Source: an uncultured Kiloniellales bacterium (GTDB taxonomy: Bacteria; Pseudomonadota; Alphaproteobacteria; Kiloniellales; JAKSDN01). From it: a stretch of DNA of 64,000 nt. The stretch covers positions 1 to 64,000 of the forward strand of contig CAMYKD010000023.1 of assembly GCA_947258885.1 (NCBI GenBank). The letters are read 5' to 3'. The notes beneath the pieces are model-generated. The model had not been told where the DNA came from, did no database searches, and worked only from the letters and a program-made list of their open reading frames with translations. The translations under genes and the position numbers were made by a program. Below, piece by piece: positions 35,998 through 44,597 of the stretch. Within the stretch, counting starts at the first letter, position 1. Each line of letters opens with the position of its first letter.

Positions 35998-37842
35998 TCA
36001 CCGTCCGTAGACGATCTTCGGCAGCCACATGGCGATTTCCGGGAAGGTGTAAAGAATGATCATGGCCAGCAACACCATGGATAGGAACGGCATCACGCCC
36101 TTGAATATCTCGATCAGCTGGATGTGGGGCGGCGCCACGCCCTTGAGGTAGTAGGCCGCCATGGCCATGGGTGGTGTCAGGAACGAGGTCTGCAGGTTGA
36201 GGGCCACCAGGATGCCGAAGAACAGCGGATCGATGCCGAAGTGCGGCAGCAGCGGCAGGAAGATGGGGACGAAGATGATGATGATCTCCGACCATTCCAG
36301 AGGCCAGCCCAGCAGGAAGATGATGATCTGCGCCAGGATCAGGAACATGATCGGCGAGAGATCCATGCCGAGGATGAATTCCTCGATCAGGCTGTGGCCG
36401 CCCAGGTAGGAGAACACCGAGGAGAAGGTCCAGGAGCCGACGAACAGCCAGCAGACCATGGCGGAGGTGCGGACCGTGAGATAGACGGATTCCTTTAGGC
36501 CCGTCTTGTCGATGCCCTTCCAGCCCATGTAGCCGAACAAGCAGACGAAGAAGCCGATGTCGAAGGTCCAGGGGGTGAACTCGTGGTAGGCGAACTGCTC
36601 GCTCAGATCGAACAGGCCGAACATGATCGCGTAGACCGCGCTGAAGCCGAGGCCGACCAGCCCCGCCTGGCCGCCGAAGGCATAGAGCGGCCGCAGCGAT
36701 GCCGCCCGGGGCTGGAGCAGGCCCAGCAGGGGAATATGGTCGCCGCGGTAGCGGACCGCCACGGCGAAGACGGCGGCGATGGCCAGGCTGACGCCGGGCC
36801 CGAACGGCAGGGTCCTTTCGACGGGCAGCGGCGCATCGAAAAGCCAGTTGGCCAGGATCCGCACGACGAAGTAGGCCACGTAAAGGGTGATCGTCGAGAT
36901 TCCGCCGGCACCGATGGCATAGAACCACGGGTTATAGGGATGGACACGGCCGTCGGCCTCGACCCACTCCGGCTTGATGCCGCCGGTCCGAATCGAGGCG
37001 ATGCGGTAGCCGGCGGCCAGAACGATGCCGCCGCCGGCGCCCATGGAGGCCGCCTCGGTCGGCGTCGCCAGACCGAACAGGATCGCACCCAAGACCGCCA
37101 GAATGAGGAAGGCCAGGGGCAGGAACGACGTCGCCATCATGAAGTAGATGTTCCTGTCGCCCTTCAGCGCCTGGACGTCTTCCTCCCGGGGCTTGGGCGC
37201 CAGCTTGGGATTGAGCCAGGAGCGGCCGATAACGTAAATGATGTAGAGGCCGGCCAACAGGAAGCCGGGGAGTATAGCGCCCGCATAGAGCCGCACGACC
37301 GACATGCTGGCCGCCGCCGCGTAAACGATCAGCATGATCGAAGGCGGGATCAGGATGCCGAGACACCCGCCGGCGCAGATCACGCCGGCCGAGAAGCTGG
37401 TGTCGTAGCGCGCCTTGAGCATGGCCGGGAAGGCCAGAAGGCCCATCAGGGTAACGACGGCGCCGATGATGCCGGAGGCCGTCGCGAACATCGCGCAGGT
37501 GGCCAGGGCCGCGATGGCCATGGAGCCCGGCATGCGCCGCGCCGCGACCTGAAGGGTGAAGAACAGCCGGTCGACCAGGTTCGCTCGTTCCACGATGTAG
37601 CCCATGAAAAGGAACAGAGGCACCGCCACCAGCACGTCGTTGGCCATCACGGAATAGGTCTGGTTGACGAAGAGGTCGAAGACGCGGTTGTCGAAGATGC
37701 TCTGCATCCGCTCGGGGTCGTAGTACGCGTAGTAGCCGAAGAAGACCCCCATGGCCATCAGAGTGAAGCAGATGGGGAAACCCAGCATGATGGTGAGCAC
37801 GAAGATAGCCAGCATCACCACGGCGACTTCGGGATTGCTCAT
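35998..37842 (-). CDS. TRAP transporter large permease (DctM type, extended)
   Basis: A 614-residue membrane protein of the DctM/ion-transporter superfamily; typical DctM proteins are about 430 residues. The N-terminal half shows the usual signature MPGSMAIAALATCAMFATAS and ICAGGCLGILIPPSIMLIVY. The conserved ATPTEAASMGAGGG is followed by about 155 extra residues with about four hydrophobic segments (near 280-435) before the standard C-terminal half (WSEIIIIFVPIFLPLLP; ALNLQTSFLTPPMA). Long permeases of this kind occur in the mannitol/chloroaromatic (FcbT-like) TRAP subfamily. Its ATG overlaps the small-permease TGA (ATGA). Confidence 0.9.
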   Translation of the reverse strand: MSNPEVAVVMLAIFVLTIMLGFPICFTLMAMGVFFGYYAYYDPERMQSIFDNRVFDLFVNQTYSVMANDVLVAVPLFLFMGYIVERANLVDRLFFTLQVAARRMPGSMAIAALATCAMFATASGIIGAVVTLMGLLAFPAMLKARYDTSFSAGVICAGGCLGILIPPSIMLIVYAAAASMSVVRLYAGAILPGFLLAGLYIIYVIGRSWLNPKLAPKPREEDVQALKGDRNIYFMMATSFLPLAFLILAVLGAILFGLATPTEAASMGAGGGIVLAAGYRIASIRTGGIKPEWVEADGRVHPYNPWFYAIGAGGISTITLYVAYFVVRILANWLFDAPLPVERTLPFGPGVSLAIAAVFAVAVRYRGDHIPLLGLLQPRAASLRPLYAFGGQAGLVGLGFSAVYAIMFGLFDLSEQFAYHEFTPWTFDIGFFVCLFGYMGWKGIDKTGLKESVYLTVRTSAMVCWLFVGSWTFSSVFSYLGGHSLIEEFILGMDLSPIMFLILAQIIIFLLGWPLEWSEIIIIFVPIFLPLLPHFGIDPLFFGILVALNLQTSFLTPPMAMAAYYLKGVAPPHIQLIEIFKGVMPFLSMVLLAMIILYTFPEIAMWLPKIVYGR

Positions 37843-38471
37843 TTGGTGGCTCCGTCCCGGGCGGCCGCTGACCGGCGACGCTCTTCTTCCTCTTCTTCAT
37901 GCTGCTGGATAAGGACCTTCTCCAGCTCCTCGACGTCCTCGAGATGGGCCGGCCACTCGCCGGTTCTGAGGCAGACGATGCATCGGCAGACCTGGGCGAC
38001 GCCCTGCAGCAGCAGGAGCGCGGCGGCGACCGGAAGTATCGTCTTGAACTGTGAGATCGGCACGTTGGCCGGGCTGTTGATGCTGACTTCCCCGGTGCCG
38101 TAGTTGTAGGACCAGGACTCGAGCGCGTAATCGGCGCCGGCGAGAATCAAGGCCAGGATACCGGGGAAAAAGAAAAAGATATAAAGAGTGAGTTCGATGG
38201 TCGCCTGGATCTTCGGCGGCCAGAGGCGAAACAGGACGTCGCCGCGTACGTGGCCGTCGCGGGAGAGCGTATAGGCCCCTCCCATCATGAACAGCGCCCC
38301 GTACATCATGTAGCTGATGTCGAAGGCCCAGGAGGTCGGGTCGCGCAGCGCATAACGCACGAAGACCTCATAGGCGGTCCCGAAGGTGAGCAGCAGTATG
38401 CACCAGGCAAAGGCCTTTCCGACCCAAGCGCTGAAGCTGTCGACCAAAAAAATGAACCGATTCATGACCAA
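37839..38471 (-). CDS. TRAP transporter small permease (DctQ type)
   Basis: A 210-residue membrane protein with four predicted helices (first near residues 11-31). The segment RDPTSWAFDISYMMYGALFM near 43-62 is the conserved DctQ signature. The C-terminus is a long charged tail (EELEKVLIQQHEEEEEERRR) likely to be cytosolic and perhaps coiled coil. It partners the large permease gene, which starts on its stop codon. The binding-protein gene is 98 bases upstream, completing a P-Q-M TRAP system. Confidence 0.88.
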   Translation of the reverse strand: MVMNRFIFLVDSFSAWVGKAFAWCILLLTFGTAYEVFVRYALRDPTSWAFDISYMMYGALFMMGGAYTLSRDGHVRGDVLFRLWPPKIQATIELTLYIFFFFPGILALILAGADYALESWSYNYGTGEVSINSPANVPISQFKTILPVAAALLLLQGVAQVCRCIVCLRTGEWPAHLEDVEELEKVLIQQHEEEEEERRRSAAARDGATK

Positions 38472-38569
38472 GCCCTAAGCTGCACCGATTCCGATGCGGG
38501 TGGGGGCGACGCGCGATGGCGCCGCCCCGCAATCCTTTCGGAACTCGCGCTCCTCCCGCGGCGGCCGTC

Positions 38570-39739
38570 TTAGAACGGCAGCTTACCCGGGAAGTAGTGC
38601 TCGTAGGCGAGCTTGTAGTCCGCCGCGTTGACGATGTCGTAGAACGCGACCCTTTCGGACCAGACCTTCTGGCTGTCGACGACCTTCTTGAAGAAGGGAT
38701 CCTTGTTCAGCCTCTCGAGAACCTTGTCCCAGGAGTCGAGCTGCGCCTTCATGATCGAGGTCTCGGTGCGGTAGACGTTCACACCGTGCTCGTTGATCAG
38801 CTTCTGGAGGTCCGCGGAATAGATGTCCATGGCCCAGCCGTAGCTGGCGGTGTTCGCCGCCTCGGCGCTGTACTCGAGGATCGCCTGATGCTCCTTCGGC
38901 AGGCTCTCGAACTTGTCCTTGTTCAAGATGATCTCGAAGAACTCGGCGGCCTGGTGATAGCTGCCCATGTGATAGTGCTTCGAGACGTCCTGCGCGCCGA
39001 ACCGGCTGTCCGCCGTCGGGTTGTTGAACTCGAAGGCCTCGATCACGCCCTTCTCCAGGGCCGGCATGATCTCGCCGCCCGGCAGCTGGGTCACCTTGAG
39101 GCCCATGCCCTGCATGATGTCGGTGGCCAGGCCCACGGTGCGGTACTTGAGGCCCTTCAGGTCGTCGACGCTATTGATCTTCTTCTTGAACCAGCCGAGC
39201 GGCTGCGTCGGCATCGGCATGGTGAAGAAGCCGACCACGTTGAGCTTCAGGATGTCCTGAAGCAGTTCCGCATAGAGCTCCTTGCCGCCGCCGAAGTGGA
39301 TCCACGCGAGGATCTGCGAGGCGTTGGCGCCGAACACCGGACCGGTGCCGAACAGCGAGGCGGCCTTGTTCTTGGAGTACCAATAGGCGGTCACCGTATG
39401 CGCCGCGTCCAGCACGCCCTTGTGGCAGGCGTCCTGCACCTGGAACGCCTTGACCACGGCGCCCGCGGGCAGAAGGTCGATCTTGAGGCGACCGCCGGAC
39501 ATCGCCACGGCGCGGTCGATGTACTGCTTGGCCATGTCCTGGAACGGGCTGGTGGCGCCCCAGGACGACTGCATCTTCAAGGTGACGGTCTGGGCCCTGG
39601 AGACGTTCGGGGCGGCGACCAGTGCCGCGGCGCCCGCCGTCGCGCCGGCCGCGCCGGCCAGGAACCTGCGCCGCGACGCGGCCTTGCCGACGTTTTCCGG
39701 CGCGAGCGTCTTATTCCGGATCTTAACCTTCGTTTTCAT
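38570..39739 (-). CDS. TRAP transporter solute-binding protein (DctP type, Tat signal)
   Basis: A 389-residue periplasmic binding protein starting at the ATG at 39739 after AGGGAG. The leader contains SRRRFLAGAAGATAGAAAL, a twin-arginine-type signal. The mature domain has LKMQSSWGATSPFQDMAKQY, DAAHTVTAYWYSKNKAASLF and GLKYRTVGLATDIMQGMG, where the Arg is the usual carboxylate-binding residue of DctP proteins. Sequence pattern is nearest to the TakP/FcbT1 branch that binds 2-oxo acids or aromatic acids. It is the first transporter gene of its operon; a dehydrogenase gene lies upstream on the same strand. Confidence 0.9.
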   Translation of the reverse strand: MKTKVKIRNKTLAPENVGKAASRRRFLAGAAGATAGAAALVAAPNVSRAQTVTLKMQSSWGATSPFQDMAKQYIDRAVAMSGGRLKIDLLPAGAVVKAFQVQDACHKGVLDAAHTVTAYWYSKNKAASLFGTGPVFGANASQILAWIHFGGGKELYAELLQDILKLNVVGFFTMPMPTQPLGWFKKKINSVDDLKGLKYRTVGLATDIMQGMGLKVTQLPGGEIMPALEKGVIEAFEFNNPTADSRFGAQDVSKHYHMGSYHQAAEFFEIILNKDKFESLPKEHQAILEYSAEAANTASYGWAMDIYSADLQKLINEHGVNVYRTETSIMKAQLDSWDKVLERLNKDPFFKKVVDSQKVWSERVAFYDIVNAADYKLAYEHYFPGKLPF

Positions 39740-40110
39740 CGAATTTCTCCCTGTACGGATGATTGTCACGACAGAAGCGGGCGACCGCAGCCAAACGCCG
39801 GTGCGAGAGGCGGCACCCCTGAGCGGCCTGATCCATCAAGCGAAATCGTCCGATCCTGCACAGACTTCCGCTGCCTCTCGTTCTCGCCGTTTTTCGCTTG
39901 TCGAATGGCAGTCACGTGCGAGGTGGAAACTCTCGGACATTTCGAACCGAACCGCAAGGCCCTTCAACCACTTCCCCCAAACGGACCCGGCCGAACCAGA
40001 GCGCGAGGCCAGACCCTGGGATACCAGATACCATGCCCCGCTCCATTATGCCAGACCCTACGAGCGCCTCTTCACGGTCATATGCCTCCCGCGCGGTCGC
40101 GACGGGCCGG
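39740..40110. other. Intergenic region upstream of the TRAP operon
   Basis: This 371-base gap between the dehydrogenase stop and the binding-protein start probably holds the TRAP operon promoter and any operator. No gene, hairpin or repeat stands out beyond the AGGGAG ribosome-binding site near 39750. Confidence 0.4.
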
Positions 40111-41076
40111 TCAGGCCACGCGGTCGCCCGGCTCGTGCCCGGCGAAGAAGGCGTCGAGGTTGTCGCAGGCGCGGAAGCCCATGGCGTCGCGCGTTTCGCG
40201 CGTCGCGCTGCCGATGTGCGGCAGCAGGAAGGTGTTCGCCAGGTCCCTGTAGCCCGGGTGGATGTCGGGCTCGTTGTTGAACACGTCGAGGCCGGCGGCG
40301 GCCAGCTTGCCGGACCCGAGCGCCGCGATCAGCGCCTCGTCGTCGACGATCGCGCCGCGCGCCGTGTTGACCACGATCGCCCCGTCCGGCAACAGGGCGA
40401 TGCGCTCGGCGTTCAGCAGGTTCCGGGAGTCCGGAGTCGCCGGACAGTGCAGAGACAGGAAGTCGCACTGCGGCAGCAGGTCCTCCAGGGTCTCGTGATA
40501 GACGGCGCCGTCTTCCTGTTCGGCCGGCAGGGGGCGGCGGTTGTGATAGTGGATCGTCATGTCGAAGCCGCGGCCCCGGCGCGCGGTGACCCGGCCGACC
40601 CGCCCCATGCCGACGATGCCGAGCCGCTTGCCGGTCACCTGGGTGCCGACCATGAAGGCCGGGCTCCAGTCGCGCCATTCGCGGGCGCGCACCAACCGCT
40701 CTCCTTCGCTCGCCCGCCGCGCGGCGCCGAGCAGCAACAGCATGGCGATCTCGGCCGTGGCGTCGCTCAACACGTCGGGCGTGTTGGTGACGACGATGCC
40801 CCGGGATTTCGCCGCCCCCAGGTCGACGTGGTCGACCCCGACGGACATGTTGGCGACCACGCGGACGCGGTCCGGCAGGCGTGCGATCGCCTCGGCGGAC
40901 AGGTGCTCGGTATGGCACGGCAGAATGCCGTCGGCGCCGTCGGCCAAGGCCAGCAATTCCTCGGTCGTGTAGAGGCGGTCCTCGGCGTTGAGGACGGCCT
41001 GGTAGTCGCGGGCGAGCCGCGCCTCGACCGCCTCGGGCAGCTTGCGGGTGACCAGGACCACCGGCTTCTCGCTCAT
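40111..41076 (-). CDS. D-2-hydroxyacid dehydrogenase (glyoxylate/hydroxypyruvate reductase type)
   Basis: A 321-residue NAD(P)-dependent dehydrogenase starting at the ATG at 41076 after GGGAGGGGCG. The nucleotide-binding motif GIVGMGRVGR lies near residues 150-159. The catalytic Arg is in VNTARGAIVDDEAL and the catalytic His in LLPHIGSATRETRDAMG, with the Glu in the loop between (GLDVFNNEPDIH). GVDHVDLGAAKSRGIVVTNT near 80-99 is the subfamily signature of glyoxylate/D-glycerate enzymes. It sits between two TRAP transporters on opposite strands, suggesting it acts on their shared substrate type. Exact substrate is inferred. Confidence 0.9.
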   Translation of the reverse strand: MSEKPVVLVTRKLPEAVEARLARDYQAVLNAEDRLYTTEELLALADGADGILPCHTEHLSAEAIARLPDRVRVVANMSVGVDHVDLGAAKSRGIVVTNTPDVLSDATAEIAMLLLLGAARRASEGERLVRAREWRDWSPAFMVGTQVTGKRLGIVGMGRVGRVTARRGRGFDMTIHYHNRRPLPAEQEDGAVYHETLEDLLPQCDFLSLHCPATPDSRNLLNAERIALLPDGAIVVNTARGAIVDDEALIAALGSGKLAAAGLDVFNNEPDIHPGYRDLANTFLLPHIGSATRETRDAMGFRACDNLDAFFAGHEPGDRVA

Positions 41077-41354
41077 GGAACGCCCCTCCCTTCGTGGCAT
41101 CTTCGACCGAGATCATTATTGGCAGCCGCGCCCGATGTCCAGGGGCCGTGCGCCTTTGTGCCGAGCCCCGCCGACATATGCGGCGTCTCGCCGTTCCATC
41201 AAGTCAATGGCTTGGTTCTTGTGTCGATTCAGGCCCTGGGCTAGGGTCGGGCTTGGTTTCGTCGGCGGACACCGTCGGCGGGACAGAGGAAAAATAAGGG
41301 GCGTGCCGGTCGCCGCGGGCGGCGGGCCTCGCGCCAACAGGGAGGATCACTCAC

Positions 41355-42419
41355 ATGCGAATCCGCTCACTCTTGAAGACCACCGCCATGGCGTTCGTCC
41401 TCGGGGGACTCCTGGGCGCCACCGGCCTGACGGTCGACGCCACGGCCGCCGAGAAGCGCGTCACCTTGAAGATGGGCAGCGCCTTCCCGAGCAAGCTGGT
41501 CCAGCTCGGCTCGCTCGGCGTCAGCCTGTCGAAGAAGGTCGAGCGCATTTCCGGCGGCAATGTCCGCCTGAAGTTCTTCGAGCCGCACGCGCTCGTGCCA
41601 CCGCTGGAGATGTTCGACGCGATCGCGGCGGGCTCGCTGGACGCGGCCTGGTCGACTCCCGGCTATTGGGTCGGCAAGGACGAGGCCTTCGCCCTGTTCT
41701 CGGCCGTGCCTTTCGGGCCGAGCGCCGGCGAGTACGGCGCCTGGCTCTACTACGGCGGCGGCAAGGAGCTGATGGACGAACTCTACGGCCAGCACGGCAT
41801 AAAGTCGGTACCTTGCGGCGTGATCGCGCCCGAGGCCTCCGGCTGGTTCCGCAAGGAGATCAATTCGATCGACGACCTCAAGGGCCTGAAGATGCGCTTC
41901 TTCGGCATGGGCGCCAAGGTCATGGAGAAGATCGGCGTTTCGACCCAGCTGATCGCGGGCGGCGACATCTTCCCGGCACTCGAGCGCGGCTCGATCGACG
42001 CCACCGAATACTCCATGCCGGCCATCGACCTGAACCTGGGTTTCTACCAAGTCGCCAAGCACTACTATTTCCCGGGCTGGCACCAGCAGGCGACCCTGTT
42101 CGACCTTATGGTCAGCAAGAAGAAGTGGGACGGTCTGTCCGACGTGCAGAAGGCCCAGCTCGAGGTCGCCTGCGGCGACAACTTCCGCGAGGGCCTTGCC
42201 GAGGGCGAAGCGATCCAGGGTAAGGCGCTGGCCGAGCTGAAGTCCAAGGGCGTGACGATCCACCGGTGGTCGCCGGAGATCCTGGGGGAGCTGAACGAGG
42301 CCTGGCTGGAGGTCGCCGGCGAGCTGTCGGCGAGCAACCCGAATTTCAAGAAGGTCTGGGATTCGCTTCAGACGTTCCGCGGCGAATACGCCATCTGGAG
42401 GGACCTCGGCTATCTGTGA
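41355..42419 (+). CDS. TRAP transporter solute-binding protein (DctP type)
   Basis: A 354-residue binding protein with a Sec signal peptide (cleavage near residue 31 after ATAAE) and a strong GGGAGGA ribosome-binding site. TLKMGSAFPSKLVQLGSLGV, DDLKGLKMRFFGMGAKVME (carboxylate-binding Arg) and SIDATEYSMPAIDLNLGFYQ are typical of the TakP-like branch binding 2-oxo or 2-hydroxy carboxylates. It opens a P-Q-M operon on the + strand and is divergent from the dehydrogenase gene across 278 bases. It is distantly related to the binding protein of the other TRAP system, with about the same fold. Confidence 0.9.
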   Translation: MRIRSLLKTTAMAFVLGGLLGATGLTVDATAAEKRVTLKMGSAFPSKLVQLGSLGVSLSKKVERISGGNVRLKFFEPHALVPPLEMFDAIAAGSLDAAWSTPGYWVGKDEAFALFSAVPFGPSAGEYGAWLYYGGGKELMDELYGQHGIKSVPCGVIAPEASGWFRKEINSIDDLKGLKMRFFGMGAKVMEKIGVSTQLIAGGDIFPALERGSIDATEYSMPAIDLNLGFYQVAKHYYFPGWHQQATLFDLMVSKKKWDGLSDVQKAQLEVACGDNFREGLAEGEAIQGKALAELKSKGVTIHRWSPEILGELNEAWLEVAGELSASNPNFKKVWDSLQTFRGEYAIWRDLGYL

Positions 42420-42572
42420 TCCGGGCCCGCGGCCGTAGCAGCGGCCGGGCCCCATCGGTCACCTGAGACTCGCGCCGGAATCCGCCGAGGACGGGCTCCG
42501 GCGCGTTCCGGTCAGGGGGCTTCGCCGGTAGAAACAGCCGGCCCGGCGGACGGGGGCGCTGAGGAAGAGGCG

Positions 42573-43181
42573 ATGGACCTGCTGATCAGGATCAGCGACC
42601 ACCTGGACAGGTGGATCACGCGGGTCGGCCGGGTCGCCGCCTGGGCCGGCGTGGCGCTGATCGCCATCACGATCTTCGATGTCGTGACCCGGCGGTTCTT
42701 TGTCCTGGGATCGACCAAGCTGCAGGAACTGGAGTGGCACTTCCACGTGGTGCTCTTCGCGTTCTGCATCGGCTTCGCCTACTTGAAGGATGCCCATGTG
42801 CGCATCGATCTGGTGCGCGAGAACCTGAGCGAGCGGGTCCAGTGGTGGATCGAGCTGCTGGGCTGCCTGTTGTTCCTGCTGCCCTACTGCGCGCTGGTCG
42901 TCTACTTCAGTTTCGACTTCACCGTGCGGTCCTTCAACGTCGACGAGGTCTCCGCCTCGGCGACCGGCCTGACGCACCGCTGGATCATCAAGTCCGCGAT
43001 CCCGATCGGATTCTCCCTGCTGGCACTCAGCGGGCTGGTCGTGGTGATCCGCAAGCTGATCGAGCTGTTCGGTCCGCCGGACCTCGGCCGGAAAGTGCAC
43101 GACGTGGAGGCGGCCGAGGCGGAGCCTCTCGACAAGATCCGGATCGAGAATCTCGGCGACAGCGAAGGCGGGCCCCGGTAA
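42573..43181 (+). CDS. TRAP transporter small permease (DctQ type)
   Basis: A 202-residue four-helix membrane protein, the small subunit of the second TRAP transporter. VTRRFFVLGSTKLQELEWHF near residues 30-49 and AYLKDAHVRIDLVRENLSER near 70-89 are the DctQ signatures. The tail is polar. A GAGGAAGAGG ribosome-binding site precedes the ATG. Its TAA overlaps the next ATG (TAATG), coupling it to the large permease; it lies 153 bases after the binding-protein gene. Confidence 0.9.
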   Translation: MDLLIRISDHLDRWITRVGRVAAWAGVALIAITIFDVVTRRFFVLGSTKLQELEWHFHVVLFAFCIGFAYLKDAHVRIDLVRENLSERVQWWIELLGCLLFLLPYCALVVYFSFDFTVRSFNVDEVSASATGLTHRWIIKSAIPIGFSLLALSGLVVVIRKLIELFGPPDLGRKVHDVEAAEAEPLDKIRIENLGDSEGGPR

Positions 43182-44554
43182 TGGAGTCCTTCTATATCGA
43201 GGACTACCTGCCGCTCTTCATGTTCGCCGCATTGGGCATGCTGCTGTTCAGCGGCTATCCGGTGGCCTTCGTCCTGGGCGGCATCGGTCTCGCCTTCGGT
43301 TTCATCGGAATGTATTTCGACGTCTTCTCGTTCATTCAGTTCTTCAACATCGCGCCGCGCATCTGGGGCGGCATCTCCGAGAACCTGGTGCTCACCGCGA
43401 TCCCCATGTTCATCTTCATGGGCACCATGCTGGAGCGCAGCGGCGTGGCCGCCGACCTGTTGCACAGCCTGCAGGTCCTGCTGCGCCGGGTGCCGGGCGG
43501 ACTGGCCCTGTCGGTGACCCTTATGGGGACCATCATGGCGGCGACCACCGGCATCATCGGCGCCTCTGTGGTGATGATCACGCTGCTGGCCCTGCCGGTC
43601 ATGGTGCAGCGGGACTACAACGTACCGCTCGCCACGGGCACGATCGCCGCCTCGGGCACCCTGGGTATCCTGATTCCACCCTCGATCATGCTGGTGATCA
43701 TGGCCGACCTGCTGGCCCGCTCGGTCGGCAACCTCTTCGTCGCCGCGGTCTTCCCGGGGCTGATCCTGGCCGGGCTCTATGTGCTCTTCATCGTAGTGGT
43801 CTGCGGTTTTCGGCCCCGGTTGGCGCCGCCCCTGCCGGCGGACATTGGGCCGGGGAGCCGCGGCGAGCTCACTGTCATGGTGCTGCGCAGCTTCGTTCCG
43901 CCGATCTTTTTGGTCTTTCTCGTGCTCGGGTCGATCCTGTTCGGCTGGGCGACCCCGACCGAGGCGGCGGGCGTCGGGGCGGCCGGCGCCATTCTGCTCG
44001 CGGCCCTCAACCGCAAGCTGAGCTTCCACGTCCTGCGCGAGGTCGCCGAGCGCTCGGCGCTGACCGGGGGCATGCTGTTCGGCATCTTCCTCGGCGCGAC
44101 CTGTTTTTCCTACGTGTTTCGGGCGCTCGGCGGCGACGATATCGTGATCGGCACGGTCGAGGCCATGGGCCTCGGCTCGTGGGGACTGCTCCTGGTCCTG
44201 ATGGGACTGGTCTTCTTCCTCGGCTTCTTCTTCGACTGGATCGAGATCACCCTGATCGTGCTGCCGGTCTTCTCGCCGATCATCGAGCTGCTCGATTTCG
44301 GCGATCACGTGGACAAGTTCGAAGTGGTCTATTGGTTCGCCATCCTCCTGGCGGTCAACCTGCAGACCTCGTTCCTCACCCCGCCCTTCGGCTTCGCCCT
44401 GTTCTACATGAAGGGAGTGGCGCCGCCGGAAGTGAAGATCCAGCAGATCTACAAGGGCATCGTTCCCTTCGTGATCATACAGCTGATCGGCCTCGGCCTG
44501 GTCGTGGCCTTCCCCGACATCGCGCTCTGGCTGCCCAGGACCCTGCTGAATTGA
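43181..44554 (+). CDS. TRAP transporter large permease (DctM type)
   Basis: A 457-residue membrane protein of normal DctM length, coupled to the small permease by a TAATG junction. A much longer open frame upstream is out of register with the true gene. GGLALSVTLMGTIMAATTGI, GTIAASGTLGILIPPSIMLV and GWATPTEAAGVGAAGAILLA are the expected paired motifs, followed by WIEITLIVLPVFSPIIELLD. Unlike the large permease at 36-37.8 kb it has no insertion. It completes a sodium-coupled uptake system for an organic acid, the identity of which is inferred only from the dehydrogenase neighbour. Confidence 0.92.
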   Translation: MESFYIEDYLPLFMFAALGMLLFSGYPVAFVLGGIGLAFGFIGMYFDVFSFIQFFNIAPRIWGGISENLVLTAIPMFIFMGTMLERSGVAADLLHSLQVLLRRVPGGLALSVTLMGTIMAATTGIIGASVVMITLLALPVMVQRDYNVPLATGTIAASGTLGILIPPSIMLVIMADLLARSVGNLFVAAVFPGLILAGLYVLFIVVVCGFRPRLAPPLPADIGPGSRGELTVMVLRSFVPPIFLVFLVLGSILFGWATPTEAAGVGAAGAILLAALNRKLSFHVLREVAERSALTGGMLFGIFLGATCFSYVFRALGGDDIVIGTVEAMGLGSWGLLLVLMGLVFFLGFFFDWIEITLIVLPVFSPIIELLDFGDHVDKFEVVYWFAILLAVNLQTSFLTPPFGFALFYMKGVAPPEVKIQQIYKGIVPFVIIQLIGLGLVVAFPDIALWLPRTLLN

Positions 44555-44597
44555 GCCGGCCGGTACGGCCTTGAAGCGGGTGACGGCCCGTTGGCGG

